64,000 bases of DNA from Geminicoccus harenae (GCF_019800005.1 NZ_JABGCL010000019.1:47117-111116), one strand, 5' to 3'. Positions 9,013 through 17,827 are shown, counted from the first letter of the stretch. The notes: a model not told the origin generated them from the sequence alone. Program-made: numbers and translations.

Positions 9013-9893
9013 CGGGCGATCTCCACGCGCTTGAGCGCCGCCATCACGAGTATCGTCAGGATCACGATGATCACGAAGGCCATGGCGGCGGTGTAGCTGG
9101 TCTCGAACTGCTGGAAGCCCTGGACATAGGCGTAGATCGAGATGGTCTCGGTCCGGGTGCCGGGGCCGCCCTTGGTGAGCGCCCAGATCACGTCGAAGAT
9201 CCGGAACAGGTCGAGGCCGCGGATCAGCAGGGCGATCACGATCACCGGCCGGATCACCGGCAGGGTGATCGACCAGAGCGTGCGCCAGAAGCCGGCCCCG
9301 TCGATCCGCGCAGCCTCACCGAGCGAGGGGTCGACATTGGTCAACGAGGCGAACAGCAGCAGGAACATGAACGGCGTCCACTGCCAGACCTCGGCGATCA
9401 GGATCGCCGCGTAGACGAAGTTCGGGTCGTTCAGCCAGAGGATCGTCACGGGCTCGCCGGCCACCCAGGAGATCACCTGGTTGATCGGCCCGAACCGGTT
9501 GTCGAACAGGAGGCGCCAGGCAGCACCGGCCACGATCGGCGAGATCACCGTGGGCAGCACCAGCAGCGCCACGAAGACCGGCCGGCCGGGCAGTTCCTCC
9601 AGGAACAGCAGCGCCAGCGCCAGGCCCAGGATCAGTTCCAGCGGCAATGCCACCGCGGTGAACAGGAGGGTGTGGCCCAGCGCCTCCCAGAACCGCGTGT
9701 CGGACATCAGGCGCTGGTAGTTCAGCAGCCCCTGGAAGCTCGTGTCCTCGTCGATCAGCGAGATGTTCTGGACGCTGACCAGCAGGGTCCAGATCAGCGG
9801 GAACAGGCCGATGAACAGGATGATCGCCACGGCCGGTGCGATCATCGCGTAGCCGAACCGGCGGTCGTGGCGGTGGACGTTTTGCTGGGTCAT
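9009..9893 (-). CDS. Carbohydrate ABC transporter permease (MalF/UgpA-like)
   Basis: 294-residue inner-membrane permease, CUT1 family, with six predicted membrane segments and the EAA motif EAARIDGAGFWRTLW. It pairs with the MalG-like permease, overlapping it by four bases. Its own start overlaps the stop of the MFS gene. This is unusual, because CUT1 permeases normally follow the binding protein directly. Confidence 0.92.
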   Translation of the reverse strand: MTQQNVHRHDRRFGYAMIAPAVAIILFIGLFPLIWTLLVSVQNISLIDEDTSFQGLLNYQRLMSDTRFWEALGHTLLFTAVALPLELILGLALALLFLEELPGRPVFVALLVLPTVISPIVAGAAWRLLFDNRFGPINQVISWVAGEPVTILWLNDPNFVYAAILIAEVWQWTPFMFLLLFASLTNVDPSLGEAARIDGAGFWRTLWSITLPVIRPVIVIALLIRGLDLFRIFDVIWALTKGGPGTRTETISIYAYVQGFQQFETSYTAAMAFVIIVILTILVMAALKRVEIAR

Positions 9894-11089
9894 CGAAGCT
9901 CCGCGAGCCGGCGGTCACGGCTGAAGGCGAGAAAGCCTGTGGCGATCGCCAGGAGTGCTGCCAAGCTGAGGAACACCGCGGTCCAGACGGGCGGTGCTGC
10001 GCTGGCGGCGACCTGGCCGGTCAGCGCCTGCAGCAGGGCCGCCCCGGCAAAGCAGGCGCCGTTCAGCAGCGTCAGGCCGCGCCCCATCTCCTCTGGCGCG
10101 AAGAACCGGCGCCCCTGGGCCATCACCATGTTGAAGACGCTGCCAAAGCAGCCGACCAGCACCAGGGCGATGGTGGCCACCAGCAGGCTGCCCGTGACCA
10201 CCAGGGCGACCAGGGCGACCAGGGTGATGCAGGATCCCACCAGCACCGGCAGCTTGCGCCGGTCGGTCCGGCGCTCGATCGAGGCATAGAGCAGCGGGCC
10301 GATGATCATGCCGATCGACATGAGCAGCAGCACGTTGCCGCGCTCGATCGCATCCAGGCCGAACATGTCGGCCAGATAGGGCCCGCCCCACAGGCCGCGC
10401 ACCGTGACCATCACGCCGTAGCCGATCAGGGCCATCGGCATGAGCGGCCAGAGCTCGCGCTTGCGGGCGACCTTGAACGTGCCGATCAATGCCCGCAGCG
10501 GATGCTCGCCCGAGGCCGGTGCCGGGCTGCCGTCGCGCGTGTCCTGGACGAACAGCCAGACGAGCAGGGCGGACAGGCCCACGATCGCGGCCACCGCCAC
10601 CAGCGCCAGACGCCAGCCGATCAGACCCGCCAGCCAGGCCAAAGGTGCGGTACCCATCAGGTTGCCGAGGCTGCCAAGTGCCAGGACCAGCGAGGCCAGG
10701 CTGGCGAAGCGAGCCGGATCGTACCAGCGGGTCAGGAGCACCAGCGTGCCCATATAGACCGGCGCGCAGCCGATCCCGATCACCACCTGGGCGACGATGC
10801 CGACCTCGAGATTGGGTGCCATCGCGAGCAGCAAAGCACCCAGGGCCGCCACCAGCACCATCGGCGCCACCAGCTTGCGGATGCCGTACTTGTCGAGCGC
10901 GATGCCGACCGGGATCTGCATCACGGCGAACGCGATGAACCAGACGCTGGACAGAAAGCCCAGGTCCTGGGTGGTGAGGTCCAGGTCGCGCGACAGCTCC
11001 GGCGCGATGACGGCCAGCGAGGTGCGGAAGAACTGGCTGAGGATATAGGCCAGCGTCAGCGCCGCCAGACTGGCCAAAGGCTGCGTCAT
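9890..11089 (-). CDS. MFS transporter inserted between ABC transporter genes
   Basis: 399-residue major facilitator superfamily protein with about twelve hydrophobic segments, an RTSLAVIAPEL stretch in helix 1-2, and a central cytoplasmic loop near GEHPLRAL. It belongs to the general sugar/acid/aromatic-acid MFS type; the substrate is unknown. The ATG overlaps nothing upstream: a 74-bp gap with a hairpin separates it from the binding-protein gene. Its stop is coupled to the ABC permease by ATGA. Having both a secondary carrier and an ABC importer in one operon suggests either two pathway substrates or export of an intermediate. Confidence 0.87.
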   Translation of the reverse strand: MTQPLASLAALTLAYILSQFFRTSLAVIAPELSRDLDLTTQDLGFLSSVWFIAFAVMQIPVGIALDKYGIRKLVAPMVLVAALGALLLAMAPNLEVGIVAQVVIGIGCAPVYMGTLVLLTRWYDPARFASLASLVLALGSLGNLMGTAPLAWLAGLIGWRLALVAVAAIVGLSALLVWLFVQDTRDGSPAPASGEHPLRALIGTFKVARKRELWPLMPMALIGYGVMVTVRGLWGGPYLADMFGLDAIERGNVLLLMSIGMIIGPLLYASIERRTDRRKLPVLVGSCITLVALVALVVTGSLLVATIALVLVGCFGSVFNMVMAQGRRFFAPEEMGRGLTLLNGACFAGAALLQALTGQVAASAAPPVWTAVFLSLAALLAIATGFLAFSRDRRLAELR

Positions 11090-11121
11090 GAAAGATCCGG
11101 GAATGCAGCGAGGAACGGCAA

Positions 11122-11154
11122 GATGCCGCCCGGCCGGCAGGCCGGGGCGGCATC
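11122..11154 (-). terminator. Intra-operon hairpin downstream of the binding-protein gene
   Basis: An inverted repeat with arms GATGCCGCC and GGCGGCATC plus an inner CGGCC/GGCCG pairing and a single bulge. It lies between the binding-protein gene and the MFS gene. No T-run follows on the minus strand, so it is more likely an RNA-stabilising or attenuating structure that gives more binding protein than permease. Confidence 0.55.
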
Positions 11155-11163
11155 CCTATCCGT

Positions 11164-12618
11164 TCAGGCCTTCGGCGGGTAGGCGTTGGGCTTGGACGCC
11201 CAGTCGGCATAGGCCGCCTTCTGCTTGTCGACGCCGACCCGCTCGGTGGTCGCGTCCCATTGCGCCGCGACGTCGTCCAGGATCGCCTGCGGGTCCTCGC
11301 CCGACCAGAGCCGGGAGATGCCCTGGCGGATCGCCTCCTCGTAGCGGTCGGTCTGCAGGATCGACAGGTCGAGGATGCCGGTGTTGGCTGCCTCCTGCAG
11401 GGCCGCCAGGTACTGCGGCGCTTCCGGCCAGCGGCTCTTGTATTCCTCGCTGGTGAAGTGGCCCTCGCGGAACGGGTCGCGCAGGGCAAAGGGGAGCTGG
11501 ACGCGCTGGATCGAGATGTCCCGCGAGTTCAGCCACTGGATGAACAGATAGGCCGCATCCTTGTTGGCCGAGGAGGCCGAGATCGACAGCGCGAAGCCTG
11601 ACGCCAGCTCCGGATGGCCGCCCGGGCTCACGGCATAGCCGACCTTGCCGGCGACCGTGCTCTTGGGCACCCAGTTCAGCGCCGCCTCGTCCGTGCCATA
11701 GCCCGCGGCCCAGCGCCCGTAAGGTGGCCAGGACAGGGTCATCGCCGTGTCGCCCTGCAGGAAGGCGGCCAGGTTCTCGACGAAACCGAAATTCTCGATG
11801 CCGGGCGGCATCCACTTGTTCTCGGCGACCCAATCGGAGAACACCTTGACGCCGGCCGGGGAGTTCACCTGGGCCTTCATCGTCTCCGCATCGAAGAAGA
11901 TGCCGCCCTCGTTGCGGAACCGCTCCTGGAACATGAACTGGCCCTGGGCGGGGTCGCGGATGAACGCGGCGCCATAGGGCTTGCCGCCGGTCACCTCGGT
12001 GATCAGCGCGCCGACCTCGTCGAACTCCTTCCAGGTCTTGGGCGGCACCGGCAGGTCGTAGCCGTGCTTCGCCTTGAACGCCTCCTGGATCTTCGGGTCG
12101 CCCAGCACGTCGGTGCGGTAGTACATGATGAAGACATCGCCGTCGTCCGGCAGGCCGTAGATCTTGCCGTCCACGGTCATCTGGTTGTCCCGGTAGACCG
12201 GGGCGATGTCCTGCAGCTCGTCGCGATAGCCGTACTTGTCGACATATTCGTCGAGCTGTTCCAGCGCACCGGCGCGCACTAGGTCGGGCATCCAGGCCGG
12301 GATCACGTTCAGCGCGTCATAGGCGCCCGTACCGGCCCGGTGCTCCTGCAGGATCTTGGTGAACATCTCCGAGGTCGGGACCTCGACGACCTTCACCTTG
12401 ATCCCGGTCTCCTTCTCCCAGAGCGGCCCGCTGAAGTTCAGCGGGTCGAGCGCCTGCAGGCCGGCTTCCCAGACGATCGAGATCTCGGTGCCGGCATATT
12501 GCTTGGCGGCCTCGACCGCCTTCTTCGCCGCGGATTCGGCGGCAAGCGACGGCCGCGCCAGGGCGGCGAGCGCGCCGGCCATGGTGGTGGCTTCGAGGAA
12601 ACGACGACGTTGCATCAT
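11164..12618 (-). CDS. ABC transporter extracellular solute-binding protein
   Basis: 484-residue periplasmic binding protein of the CUT1 sugar class. The N-terminus (QRRRFLEATTMAGALAALARPSLAA) is a Tat-like signal peptide with a twin-arginine-type RRRFLEA and a cut near SLAA. The mature part has the two-lobed family layout, with IVWEAGLQ, WMPDLVRAGAL and LPDDGD. A GGGAGG site precedes the start. It is cotranscribed with the MFS carrier and two permeases downstream and with the hydroxyacid dehydrogenase upstream. The ligand cannot be read directly; an aldonate, lactone or apiose-type sugar fits the surrounding enzymes. Confidence 0.9.
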   Translation of the reverse strand: MMQRRRFLEATTMAGALAALARPSLAAESAAKKAVEAAKQYAGTEISIVWEAGLQALDPLNFSGPLWEKETGIKVKVVEVPTSEMFTKILQEHRAGTGAYDALNVIPAWMPDLVRAGALEQLDEYVDKYGYRDELQDIAPVYRDNQMTVDGKIYGLPDDGDVFIMYYRTDVLGDPKIQEAFKAKHGYDLPVPPKTWKEFDEVGALITEVTGGKPYGAAFIRDPAQGQFMFQERFRNEGGIFFDAETMKAQVNSPAGVKVFSDWVAENKWMPPGIENFGFVENLAAFLQGDTAMTLSWPPYGRWAAGYGTDEAALNWVPKSTVAGKVGYAVSPGGHPELASGFALSISASSANKDAAYLFIQWLNSRDISIQRVQLPFALRDPFREGHFTSEEYKSRWPEAPQYLAALQEAANTGILDLSILQTDRYEEAIRQGISRLWSGEDPQAILDDVAAQWDATTERVGVDKQKAAYADWASKPNAYPPKA

Positions 12619-12668
12619 CTTGTTCTGCCTCCCTGAAAATCACGCGGCCTGCCCGGCCGCCTCTTATG

Positions 12669-13712
12669 TCAAGCCGACCGCGCCTTGGCCTTCGCGAGCT
12701 TCTCCTTGAAGCGTGGGTCCTCCAGTACCTCCCGGTTGACCACGCCCTTGGGGTTCTGGCCGTTCAGGATCGCGAGCGCGCCGGCCACGTCGCCGGCGCC
12801 ATTGCCGGCGAAGCACTGGTCGGTCCAGCACAGGGCGTGCGGCGAGACGATCACGTTGTCGAGCTGGAGGATCGGCTCGTCGGCCGGCACCGGCTCGACC
12901 TCGAACACGTCCAGCCCGGCCCCGGCAATGGTGCCGTCCACCAGCGCCTGGTAGAGCGCCTTCTGGTCGACCGTGGGGCCGCGCGAGGTGTTGATCAGAT
13001 AGGCGCTGGGCTTCATCAGCTTGAGCGCCCGTTCATTGACGATGTGGTGGGTCGCCTCCGACAGCGGCACCGACACCGATACGAAGTCCGAGCGCTGAAA
13101 CAGCTCGTCGAAGCCCACCAGCTCCACGCCCAGCTCGGCCGCAAGCTTCGGGTCGGCATAGGGGTCGTGGGCGATGAGCTTCATCTCGAAGGGCTTGAGC
13201 AGCCGGATCGCCTCGGCCCCGATATTGCCGATGCCGAGCTGGCCGAAGGTCCGCCCGACGATGCCCATGCCCATGTGCTCGGAGCGGTCGTTCCAGCGCC
13301 CCTCGCGGGTCATCTTGTCCTTGATCAGGAGCTTTTGCGACAGCGCCAGGACGAAGGTGACGATCGACACCGCGACCGGCCGGCGGATGCCGTCCGGGGT
13401 GATCACCAGGGCGATGCCGTTCTCCGTGCAGGCCGGCACGTCGACGCTGTCATAGCCCACGCCGAACCGGCAGACGGCGGCCAGCCTGCCGTCCTTCGGC
13501 ACGCTGGCAGCGGTGAACTTCGGCACCAGCAGGATCAGGACGTCATAGCCCGCCAGCCCCTCGGCCGGCATCACCCCGTCCACGGGATCGACATAGCCGA
13601 TCTCGATCCGCGGGTCGGAGATCAGCGGCGACAGGTCGAAGGAGGGGTAGGTGGGCGAGCCGTCCGCCTTCCGGAAGTCGGAAGAAAGCGCCACCCTGAA
13701 CTTGTCGGCCAT
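12669..13712 (-). CDS. D-isomer-specific 2-hydroxyacid dehydrogenase
   Basis: 347-residue NAD(P)-dependent dehydrogenase of the PGDH/glycerate dehydrogenase family. The Rossmann motif is GIGNIG. The catalytic Arg is in INTSRGP, the Glu in LDVFEVEP and the His in SPHALCW. I prefer ATG 13712 to GTG 13718 because AAGGG lies at better spacing. It sits six bases after the aldolase stop, so the two are cotranscribed. A likely job is to reduce the keto acid released by the aldolase (pyruvate, hydroxypyruvate or glyoxylate) or to oxidise a hydroxy acid before it. The direction and substrate are inference. Confidence 0.9.
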   Translation of the reverse strand: MADKFRVALSSDFRKADGSPTYPSFDLSPLISDPRIEIGYVDPVDGVMPAEGLAGYDVLILLVPKFTAASVPKDGRLAAVCRFGVGYDSVDVPACTENGIALVITPDGIRRPVAVSIVTFVLALSQKLLIKDKMTREGRWNDRSEHMGMGIVGRTFGQLGIGNIGAEAIRLLKPFEMKLIAHDPYADPKLAAELGVELVGFDELFQRSDFVSVSVPLSEATHHIVNERALKLMKPSAYLINTSRGPTVDQKALYQALVDGTIAGAGLDVFEVEPVPADEPILQLDNVIVSPHALCWTDQCFAGNGAGDVAGALAILNGQNPKGVVNREVLEDPRFKEKLAKAKARSA

Positions 13713-13718
13713 GTTCAC

Positions 13719-14543
13719 TCAACCCTTCTCGGCGTTCTTCTTCTGGGGCTGCTCCGGCACAGGCGCCGCAACGCAGCCCTCGCGCAGTCCGTCGATACCG
13801 CTCTTGACTGCCGCCTGATAGGTCCAGACGTCGCCAGCATAGCACAGGAAGTCGAAGCCCTTGCCGTAATACTCGATTCCGGTCGCCACGTCCGGCACCA
13901 GCCGGCCGAGCCGCTTGCCGTGCCGCCGGCAGGCCTGGGCGACCGTGTCGATTGCATCCAGGAAGGTGCGGCTCTGGAACTGGCCGGGCTCGCCCAGCGA
14001 GCAGGACAGGTCGAAATGGCCGACCCACAGGCAGTCGATCCCGGGCATGGCGGCGAGCGCGTCGGCGTTGTCGACGCCTTCCTTGGTCTCGATCTGGGCG
14101 AACACCGCCGAGCGCCGGTTCTGGGCCGCCAGCTTGGCCAGCACGTCGCCGCCGCGATAGGCGTCATGGGCGATGCCGAGCGCCACGCCGCGCTTGCCTT
14201 CCGGCACGTATTTCACTGCGTCGATGATGCCCTGCGCCTCCTCGGGCGTGGACACCATCGGCAGCATGATGCCCTCGGCGCCCATGTCCATGGCGCGCGC
14301 GATGTGCTGGTACTCGCGCGACGGCACCCGGATGATCGCAGGTAGGCGGGCCGCCTCTAGGTAGCGAACCGCCGACTTCACCGTCTCGAAGCCGAAGCCG
14401 GAATGCTCGCAGTCGAACAGGACGAAGTCGCAGCCGGCATTCTTCAGGATATGGCCGATCCCGGGCGTCGCGAACTCGACGACGAAATGGCCGAACTTCG
14501 GCCCACTGTCCTCGCACATCTCGCGCATGGTGGCATGGCTCAT
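13719..14543 (-). CDS. HpcH/HpaI family aldolase
   Basis: 274-residue class II, metal-dependent aldolase related to HpcH/HpaI and 2-dehydro-3-deoxyglucarate aldolase. The catalytic His is in DCEHSGFG, the substrate-binding Arg in IIRVPS, and the metal ligands are the Glu in QIETKEG and the Asp in VGHFDLSCSLG. These enzymes split 2-keto acids into pyruvate-type fragments and an aldehyde. The C-terminus ends in a charged tail (QPQKKNAEKG). It is coupled to the ABM protein by ATGA and precedes the dehydrogenase. The likely substrate is a sugar-acid derivative imported or made by this locus. Confidence 0.9.
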   Translation of the reverse strand: MSHATMREMCEDSGPKFGHFVVEFATPGIGHILKNAGCDFVLFDCEHSGFGFETVKSAVRYLEAARLPAIIRVPSREYQHIARAMDMGAEGIMLPMVSTPEEAQGIIDAVKYVPEGKRGVALGIAHDAYRGGDVLAKLAAQNRRSAVFAQIETKEGVDNADALAAMPGIDCLWVGHFDLSCSLGEPGQFQSRTFLDAIDTVAQACRRHGKRLGRLVPDVATGIEYYGKGFDFLCYAGDVWTYQAAVKSGIDGLREGCVAAPVPEQPQKKNAEKG

Positions 14544-14866
14544 CGCGGGGCTCCCTGGCTCGGCTTGCAGTGCTCGTTCAGTTCCAGCAGCCGAACCGTC
14601 GAGCTTTCGACCAGATCGGCGGAGCGCTCCTTGAAGGTCAGGAAATGCGGCGTCTCCAGGTGGCGGTCGAACGCCGCCTGGTCGTCATAGATCTCGTAGA
14701 GCAGCAATTCGGTAGGATCCTCGGGCGAAGTGACCACATCGAAACGGCGGCAGCCGGGCTCGTCGGTGACCGAGGCCCGGGCATTGGCGGTGACGAGCGC
14801 ACGAAACTCGTCGACCGCGGCCGGTTTCAGGCGAAACTCGACCATCACCACCAACCCGTCGCTCAT
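14540..14866 (-). CDS. ABM-domain protein (antibiotic biosynthesis monooxygenase fold)
   Basis: 108-residue dimeric ferredoxin-like-fold protein. GCRRFDV in the middle and LLYEIYDDQAAFDRHLETPHF are typical of the ABM family, which includes LsrG, an isomerase for a sugar-like signal molecule. Most members are cofactor-free oxygenases or isomerases. The start overlaps the GntR stop (ATGA) and the stop overlaps the aldolase start. Its fixed position next to the aldolase suggests an isomerisation step or removal of a reactive intermediate, but nothing in the sequence proves the reaction. Confidence 0.85.
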   Translation of the reverse strand: MSDGLVVMVEFRLKPAAVDEFRALVTANARASVTDEPGCRRFDVVTSPEDPTELLLYEIYDDQAAFDRHLETPHFLTFKERSADLVESSTVRLLELNEHCKPSQGAPR

Positions 14867-15621
14867 CGTTTCCTTCCTGCCTTGTTCCAGTAGAGGCCCG
14901 CCACCTCGGTCAGATGGTCGGCCATCGCCTGCGCCGCCTCGTCCGGCTCGTGCGCCGCCACTGCCCTGAAGATCCGCTCGTGCGCGGCGAACGCCACCTG
15001 GAACGCCTTCGGGCTGGTGAGCGTCACCCGGCGCTGCTCGGTGAGCCAGCCGACCAGGGCCTCGTGCAGTGCGGTGAAGATCGGGTTGTTCGGGATCTCG
15101 GCGAGGCGCAGGTGGAACAGCACGTCGGTGCGGGCGAACTCGACCGGATCGCCCAGCACCGCACGGTTGGCCTCCAGGGCCGCCTCCAGCGTGGCGATCT
15201 GTTCCGGCGTGGCGCGCAGCGCCGCCTGCCGGGTGACGCCCGTCTCGAACAGCCAGCGCGCCTCCTGGAAGTGCCGGACATTTTCGGGCCGGGCCAGCAT
15301 CCGCCGGACCGGCAGGGTCATCTGCGAGACCACGTCCGCGGCACTGGGCGAGGCCACCCGCGCGCGCTCGCCGTTGCGCCGCTCGATCAGCCCGCGCTGC
15401 TGCAAGGACAACAGCGCCTCGCGCACGGCCGGGCGGCCCACGCCATAGCGGCCCATGAGCTCGCGCTCGGACGGCAGGCTGTCGCCCGGCCCCAGTGCCC
15501 CCGCATTGATGGTCGCCTCGATCCTGGCCGCCACTTCCTCGTGCAGCCGCCGGGTCCTGATCGGCGCATGATCCGCCCGTGATTCGACGGGCGCGATCTC
15601 GGTGGCCCGAGCGCTTGCCAC
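14863..15621 (-). CDS. GntR/FadR-family (FCD) transcriptional regulator
   Basis: 252-residue cytosolic regulator. The winged helix at about residues 25-90 contains GDSLPSERELMGRYGVGRPAVREAL. The all-helical FCD effector domain follows, with metal-ligand-like FHLRLAE and AFAAHERIF. The GTG start at 15621 has a GGGAGG site seven bases before it. It is the first gene of the operon and is coupled to the ABM gene. FCD regulators usually respond to small carboxylates, fitting control by an aldonate or lactone. A palindrome about 80 bp upstream is the likely operator. Confidence 0.92.
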   Translation of the reverse strand: MASARATEIAPVESRADHAPIRTRRLHEEVAARIEATINAGALGPGDSLPSERELMGRYGVGRPAVREALLSLQQRGLIERRNGERARVASPSAADVVSQMTLPVRRMLARPENVRHFQEARWLFETGVTRQAALRATPEQIATLEAALEANRAVLGDPVEFARTDVLFHLRLAEIPNNPIFTALHEALVGWLTEQRRVTLTSPKAFQVAFAAHERIFRAVAAHEPDEAAQAMADHLTEVAGLYWNKAGRKR

Positions 15622-15702
15622 TGTTCGCCTCCCTGGTGGCCCCGCCCGGGCGAGGCCATTTGCCTGCCATCCGGGCGCTGCCCCGGCATGGCGGTGTTCC
15701 GT

Positions 15703-15729
15703 TGGTATGAATGTGAACCTGTCATACCA
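15703..15729. promoter_or_regulatory. Candidate GntR operator
   Basis: Perfect 8-bp inverted repeat TGGTATGA and TCATACCA separated by 12 bp or less, in an AT-rich patch of an otherwise GC-rich gap upstream of the FCD regulator. FCD/NanR-type regulators bind GGTAT-containing sites. A TGGTATAA half-site recurs at 22153, before the apnO-like gene. Confidence 0.6.
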
Positions 15730-15777
15730 TTGCCGTCAACCGGTGCTGCGCGCCCCACCAGGACCGGTGGGGCACTG

Positions 15778-16119
15778 TCAGCCGCGTCGTGTGCAGTGGC
15801 TTGTGCCGCCCACGTTCTCGAGAATCGCCTGGTTGTCCCCGACCCGCAGGATCATGGCACCGGCCTTGTACTTGGCGCCCCGCTCGGAGAAGACGCTGTG
15901 CAACTCGCGCGTCCCGCCGGCATGTTCGACCGTCGCCGATTCCAGACCCGCGAAGGTCACCTGCAGCTCGCTGCCGTCATCGCAGGCATAGGAGAGCGTG
16001 GTCCCGCTCGGCGGAACGTGGCGGTCCGGGCCCTCGATCCGGCCCTGGCAGCCGGCCAGGAGGGCGGCCGCCAGGAGGAGGCCAGCGACCGGTGCTGTCG
16101 CGGCCTCCCGCCCGATCAA
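15778..16119 (-). CDS. MliC-like lysozyme inhibitor lipoprotein
   Basis: 113-residue lipoprotein. A signal sequence ending LLAAALLAGC gives a lipobox with Cys as the acylation site. The mature part has YACDDGSELQV, then RELHSVFSERGAKYKAG and a terminal Cys (SHCTRRG). This matches the small beta-barrel of MliC/PliC inhibitors of C-type lysozyme, which carry a disulphide from the YxCD cysteine. The TTG start at 16119 overlaps the SMP-30 stop. Why a lysozyme inhibitor follows a lactonase gene is unclear. Confidence 0.75.
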   Translation of the reverse strand: MIGREAATAPVAGLLLAAALLAGCQGRIEGPDRHVPPSGTTLSYACDDGSELQVTFAGLESATVEHAGGTRELHSVFSERGAKYKAGAMILRVGDNQAILENVGGTSHCTRRG

Positions 16120-17036
16120 GGGACCTGCGCCCCGGTGACGGTGACGTGCACCGCATAGAGCGAGGTCGTGCCGCAGATATAGAGCCGGTTGCGCTTGAAC
16201 CCGCCGAAGCAGACGTTCGCCACCACCTCGGGCACCAGGATCTTGCCGAGCAGTTGCCCGTCCGGCGCGAAGCAATGCACGCCATCGCCCGCCGAGCTCC
16301 ACACCCGGCCATCCGTGTCCAGGCGGAACCCGTCGAACAGGCCGGCATCGCACTCGGCGAACACCCGGCTGTTCTTCAGCTTGTTGTCCTCGGTCACGTC
16401 GAAGGCGCGGATGTGCTTCGGCCCGTCCGGGTCGTGCGAGGCGCCGGTATCCGCGATGTAGAGGATCTTCTCGTCCGGCGAGAAGGCGATCCCGTTGGGC
16501 TTGAGGAAATCATCGGCCACCACGGTCAGGCTGCCGTCCTTCGGGTTGAAGCGGAACACGTAGCAGCCGCCATATTCCGGCTCGGCCTTCCAGCCTTCCA
16601 GGTCGGACAGGATCCCGTAGGAGGGGTCGGTGAACCAGATGGTGCCGTCCGACTTCACCACCGCGTCGTTGGGCGAGTTCAGCTTCTTGCCGTTGTAGCT
16701 GTCGGCGATCACGGTGATCCGCCCGTCCAGCTCGGTGCGCGACACCCTGCGGCCCCCATGCTCGCAGGAGATCAGCCGGCCCTCGCGGTCGCGGGTATGG
16801 CCGTTGGTGTTGTTGCAGGGCTGGCGATAGACCGAGACCGTGCCGTCCAGGCCGGTGAAGTCCGGGACGAACCGCATGATCCGGTCGTTCGGGATGTCGG
16901 AGAACAGCAGGAAGTTGCCGTCGCGGAAGAACACTGGGCCTTCCGCCCAGGCCGAACCCGTCCAGAGCTTCCTCAGCCGCGCATTGCTGTTGGTCAGATG
17001 CGCGAAGCTCCTGTCCAGCACGAGATATTCGCTCAC
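16116..17036 (-). CDS. SMP-30/gluconolactonase family protein
   Basis: 306-residue six-bladed beta-propeller lactonase, cytosolic by lack of a signal peptide. It has WAEGPVFF (the metal-ligand Glu near the start), NTNGHTRD, LNSPNDAVV and FSPDEKILYIADT, all in family positions. The GTG start at 17036 has GGGAGG upstream and no ATG fits. Members hydrolyse aldonolactones. In this region it could share lactone-opening duty with the apnL-like enzyme. It is followed by a coupled lipoprotein gene. Confidence 0.9.
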   Translation of the reverse strand: MSEYLVLDRSFAHLTNSNARLRKLWTGSAWAEGPVFFRDGNFLLFSDIPNDRIMRFVPDFTGLDGTVSVYRQPCNNTNGHTRDREGRLISCEHGGRRVSRTELDGRITVIADSYNGKKLNSPNDAVVKSDGTIWFTDPSYGILSDLEGWKAEPEYGGCYVFRFNPKDGSLTVVADDFLKPNGIAFSPDEKILYIADTGASHDPDGPKHIRAFDVTEDNKLKNSRVFAECDAGLFDGFRLDTDGRVWSSAGDGVHCFAPDGQLLGKILVPEVVANVCFGGFKRNRLYICGTTSLYAVHVTVTGAQVP

Positions 17037-17181
17037 GATGATCGGCCTCCCTGTTGTCCGCGGCCGGATCGTAGAACGTTTTCTCTGGCGTTGGAATCGC
17101 CTGCCTGGGGTCGCGTGGTGCGGGCCGGCCGCAGGATCACCCATGCCGCGGCACCTGGATGATGCGGCCGGCCCGGAACCG

Positions 17182-17703
17182 TCAGGCGTTGCTTTCGCTG
17201 ATCGCCTTCTGCAGGGCCGCCTCCTGCTCGTTGGTGAGCGAGGTCTGCAGCACGTGGCCATGGAAGCCCTCGGCGCGCAGGCGCTCCAGCACCTTGTCGG
17301 CGGTCACCTTGCGGATCTGCAGGAACAGGGCCGAGCTGTTGGGCTTGATCGCACTGCCGACCCTCCTGATGAAGTCGTCGTCGATGCCGTAGTCGGACAG
17401 GCGGCCGGCCAGGGCACCGGTGCCCGCGCCGACCCCGGCGCCGATCACCATGCCCGCCAGCGGGTTCAGGAACAGCAGGCCCACCAGCGCGCCCCACAGG
17501 GCACCGGACGAGCCGCCGCTCAGGGCGCCGACCTTGGTGAGCGGCACCATCTGCTTGAGCTGGAGTTCGCCCTCCGGCGGCCGGACGACCACGCAGGCAT
17601 CCGTCAGCTCGATCAGCTGCTCCTTCGTCATGGCGGTGAGCGCGTGCAGCACCTTGTCGGCAGTATCGGGCTCGTCGAACGCGACGCAGATCAGGTCGGA
17701 CAT
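17182..17703 (-). CDS. DUF1269 membrane-associated protein
   Basis: 173-residue protein with a glycine-rich hydrophobic hairpin in the middle (GALWGALVGLLFLNPLAGMVIGAGVGAG), typical of DUF1269 proteins. The N-terminal half starts MSDLICVAFDEPDTADKVL and the C-terminal half resembles a regulatory dimer domain (GIDDDFIRRVG). The function is unknown; relatives are often linked to stress. ATG 17703 is favoured over 17748 because the family starts there. There is no clear operon partner. Confidence 0.85.
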   Translation of the reverse strand: MSDLICVAFDEPDTADKVLHALTAMTKEQLIELTDACVVVRPPEGELQLKQMVPLTKVGALSGGSSGALWGALVGLLFLNPLAGMVIGAGVGAGTGALAGRLSDYGIDDDFIRRVGSAIKPNSSALFLQIRKVTADKVLERLRAEGFHGHVLQTSLTNEQEAALQKAISESNA

Positions 17704-17827
17704 GAGCGGATCCTCCTCCTTACGGCAATGCGGCGGCACTCGTTCCACCGCCTGCCATAAGTCGTCCCCGATACATCGGCATGACAGCGGCCGCGATGAA
17801 AAACAGCGGGGCCGCGGGGAATGTGCA

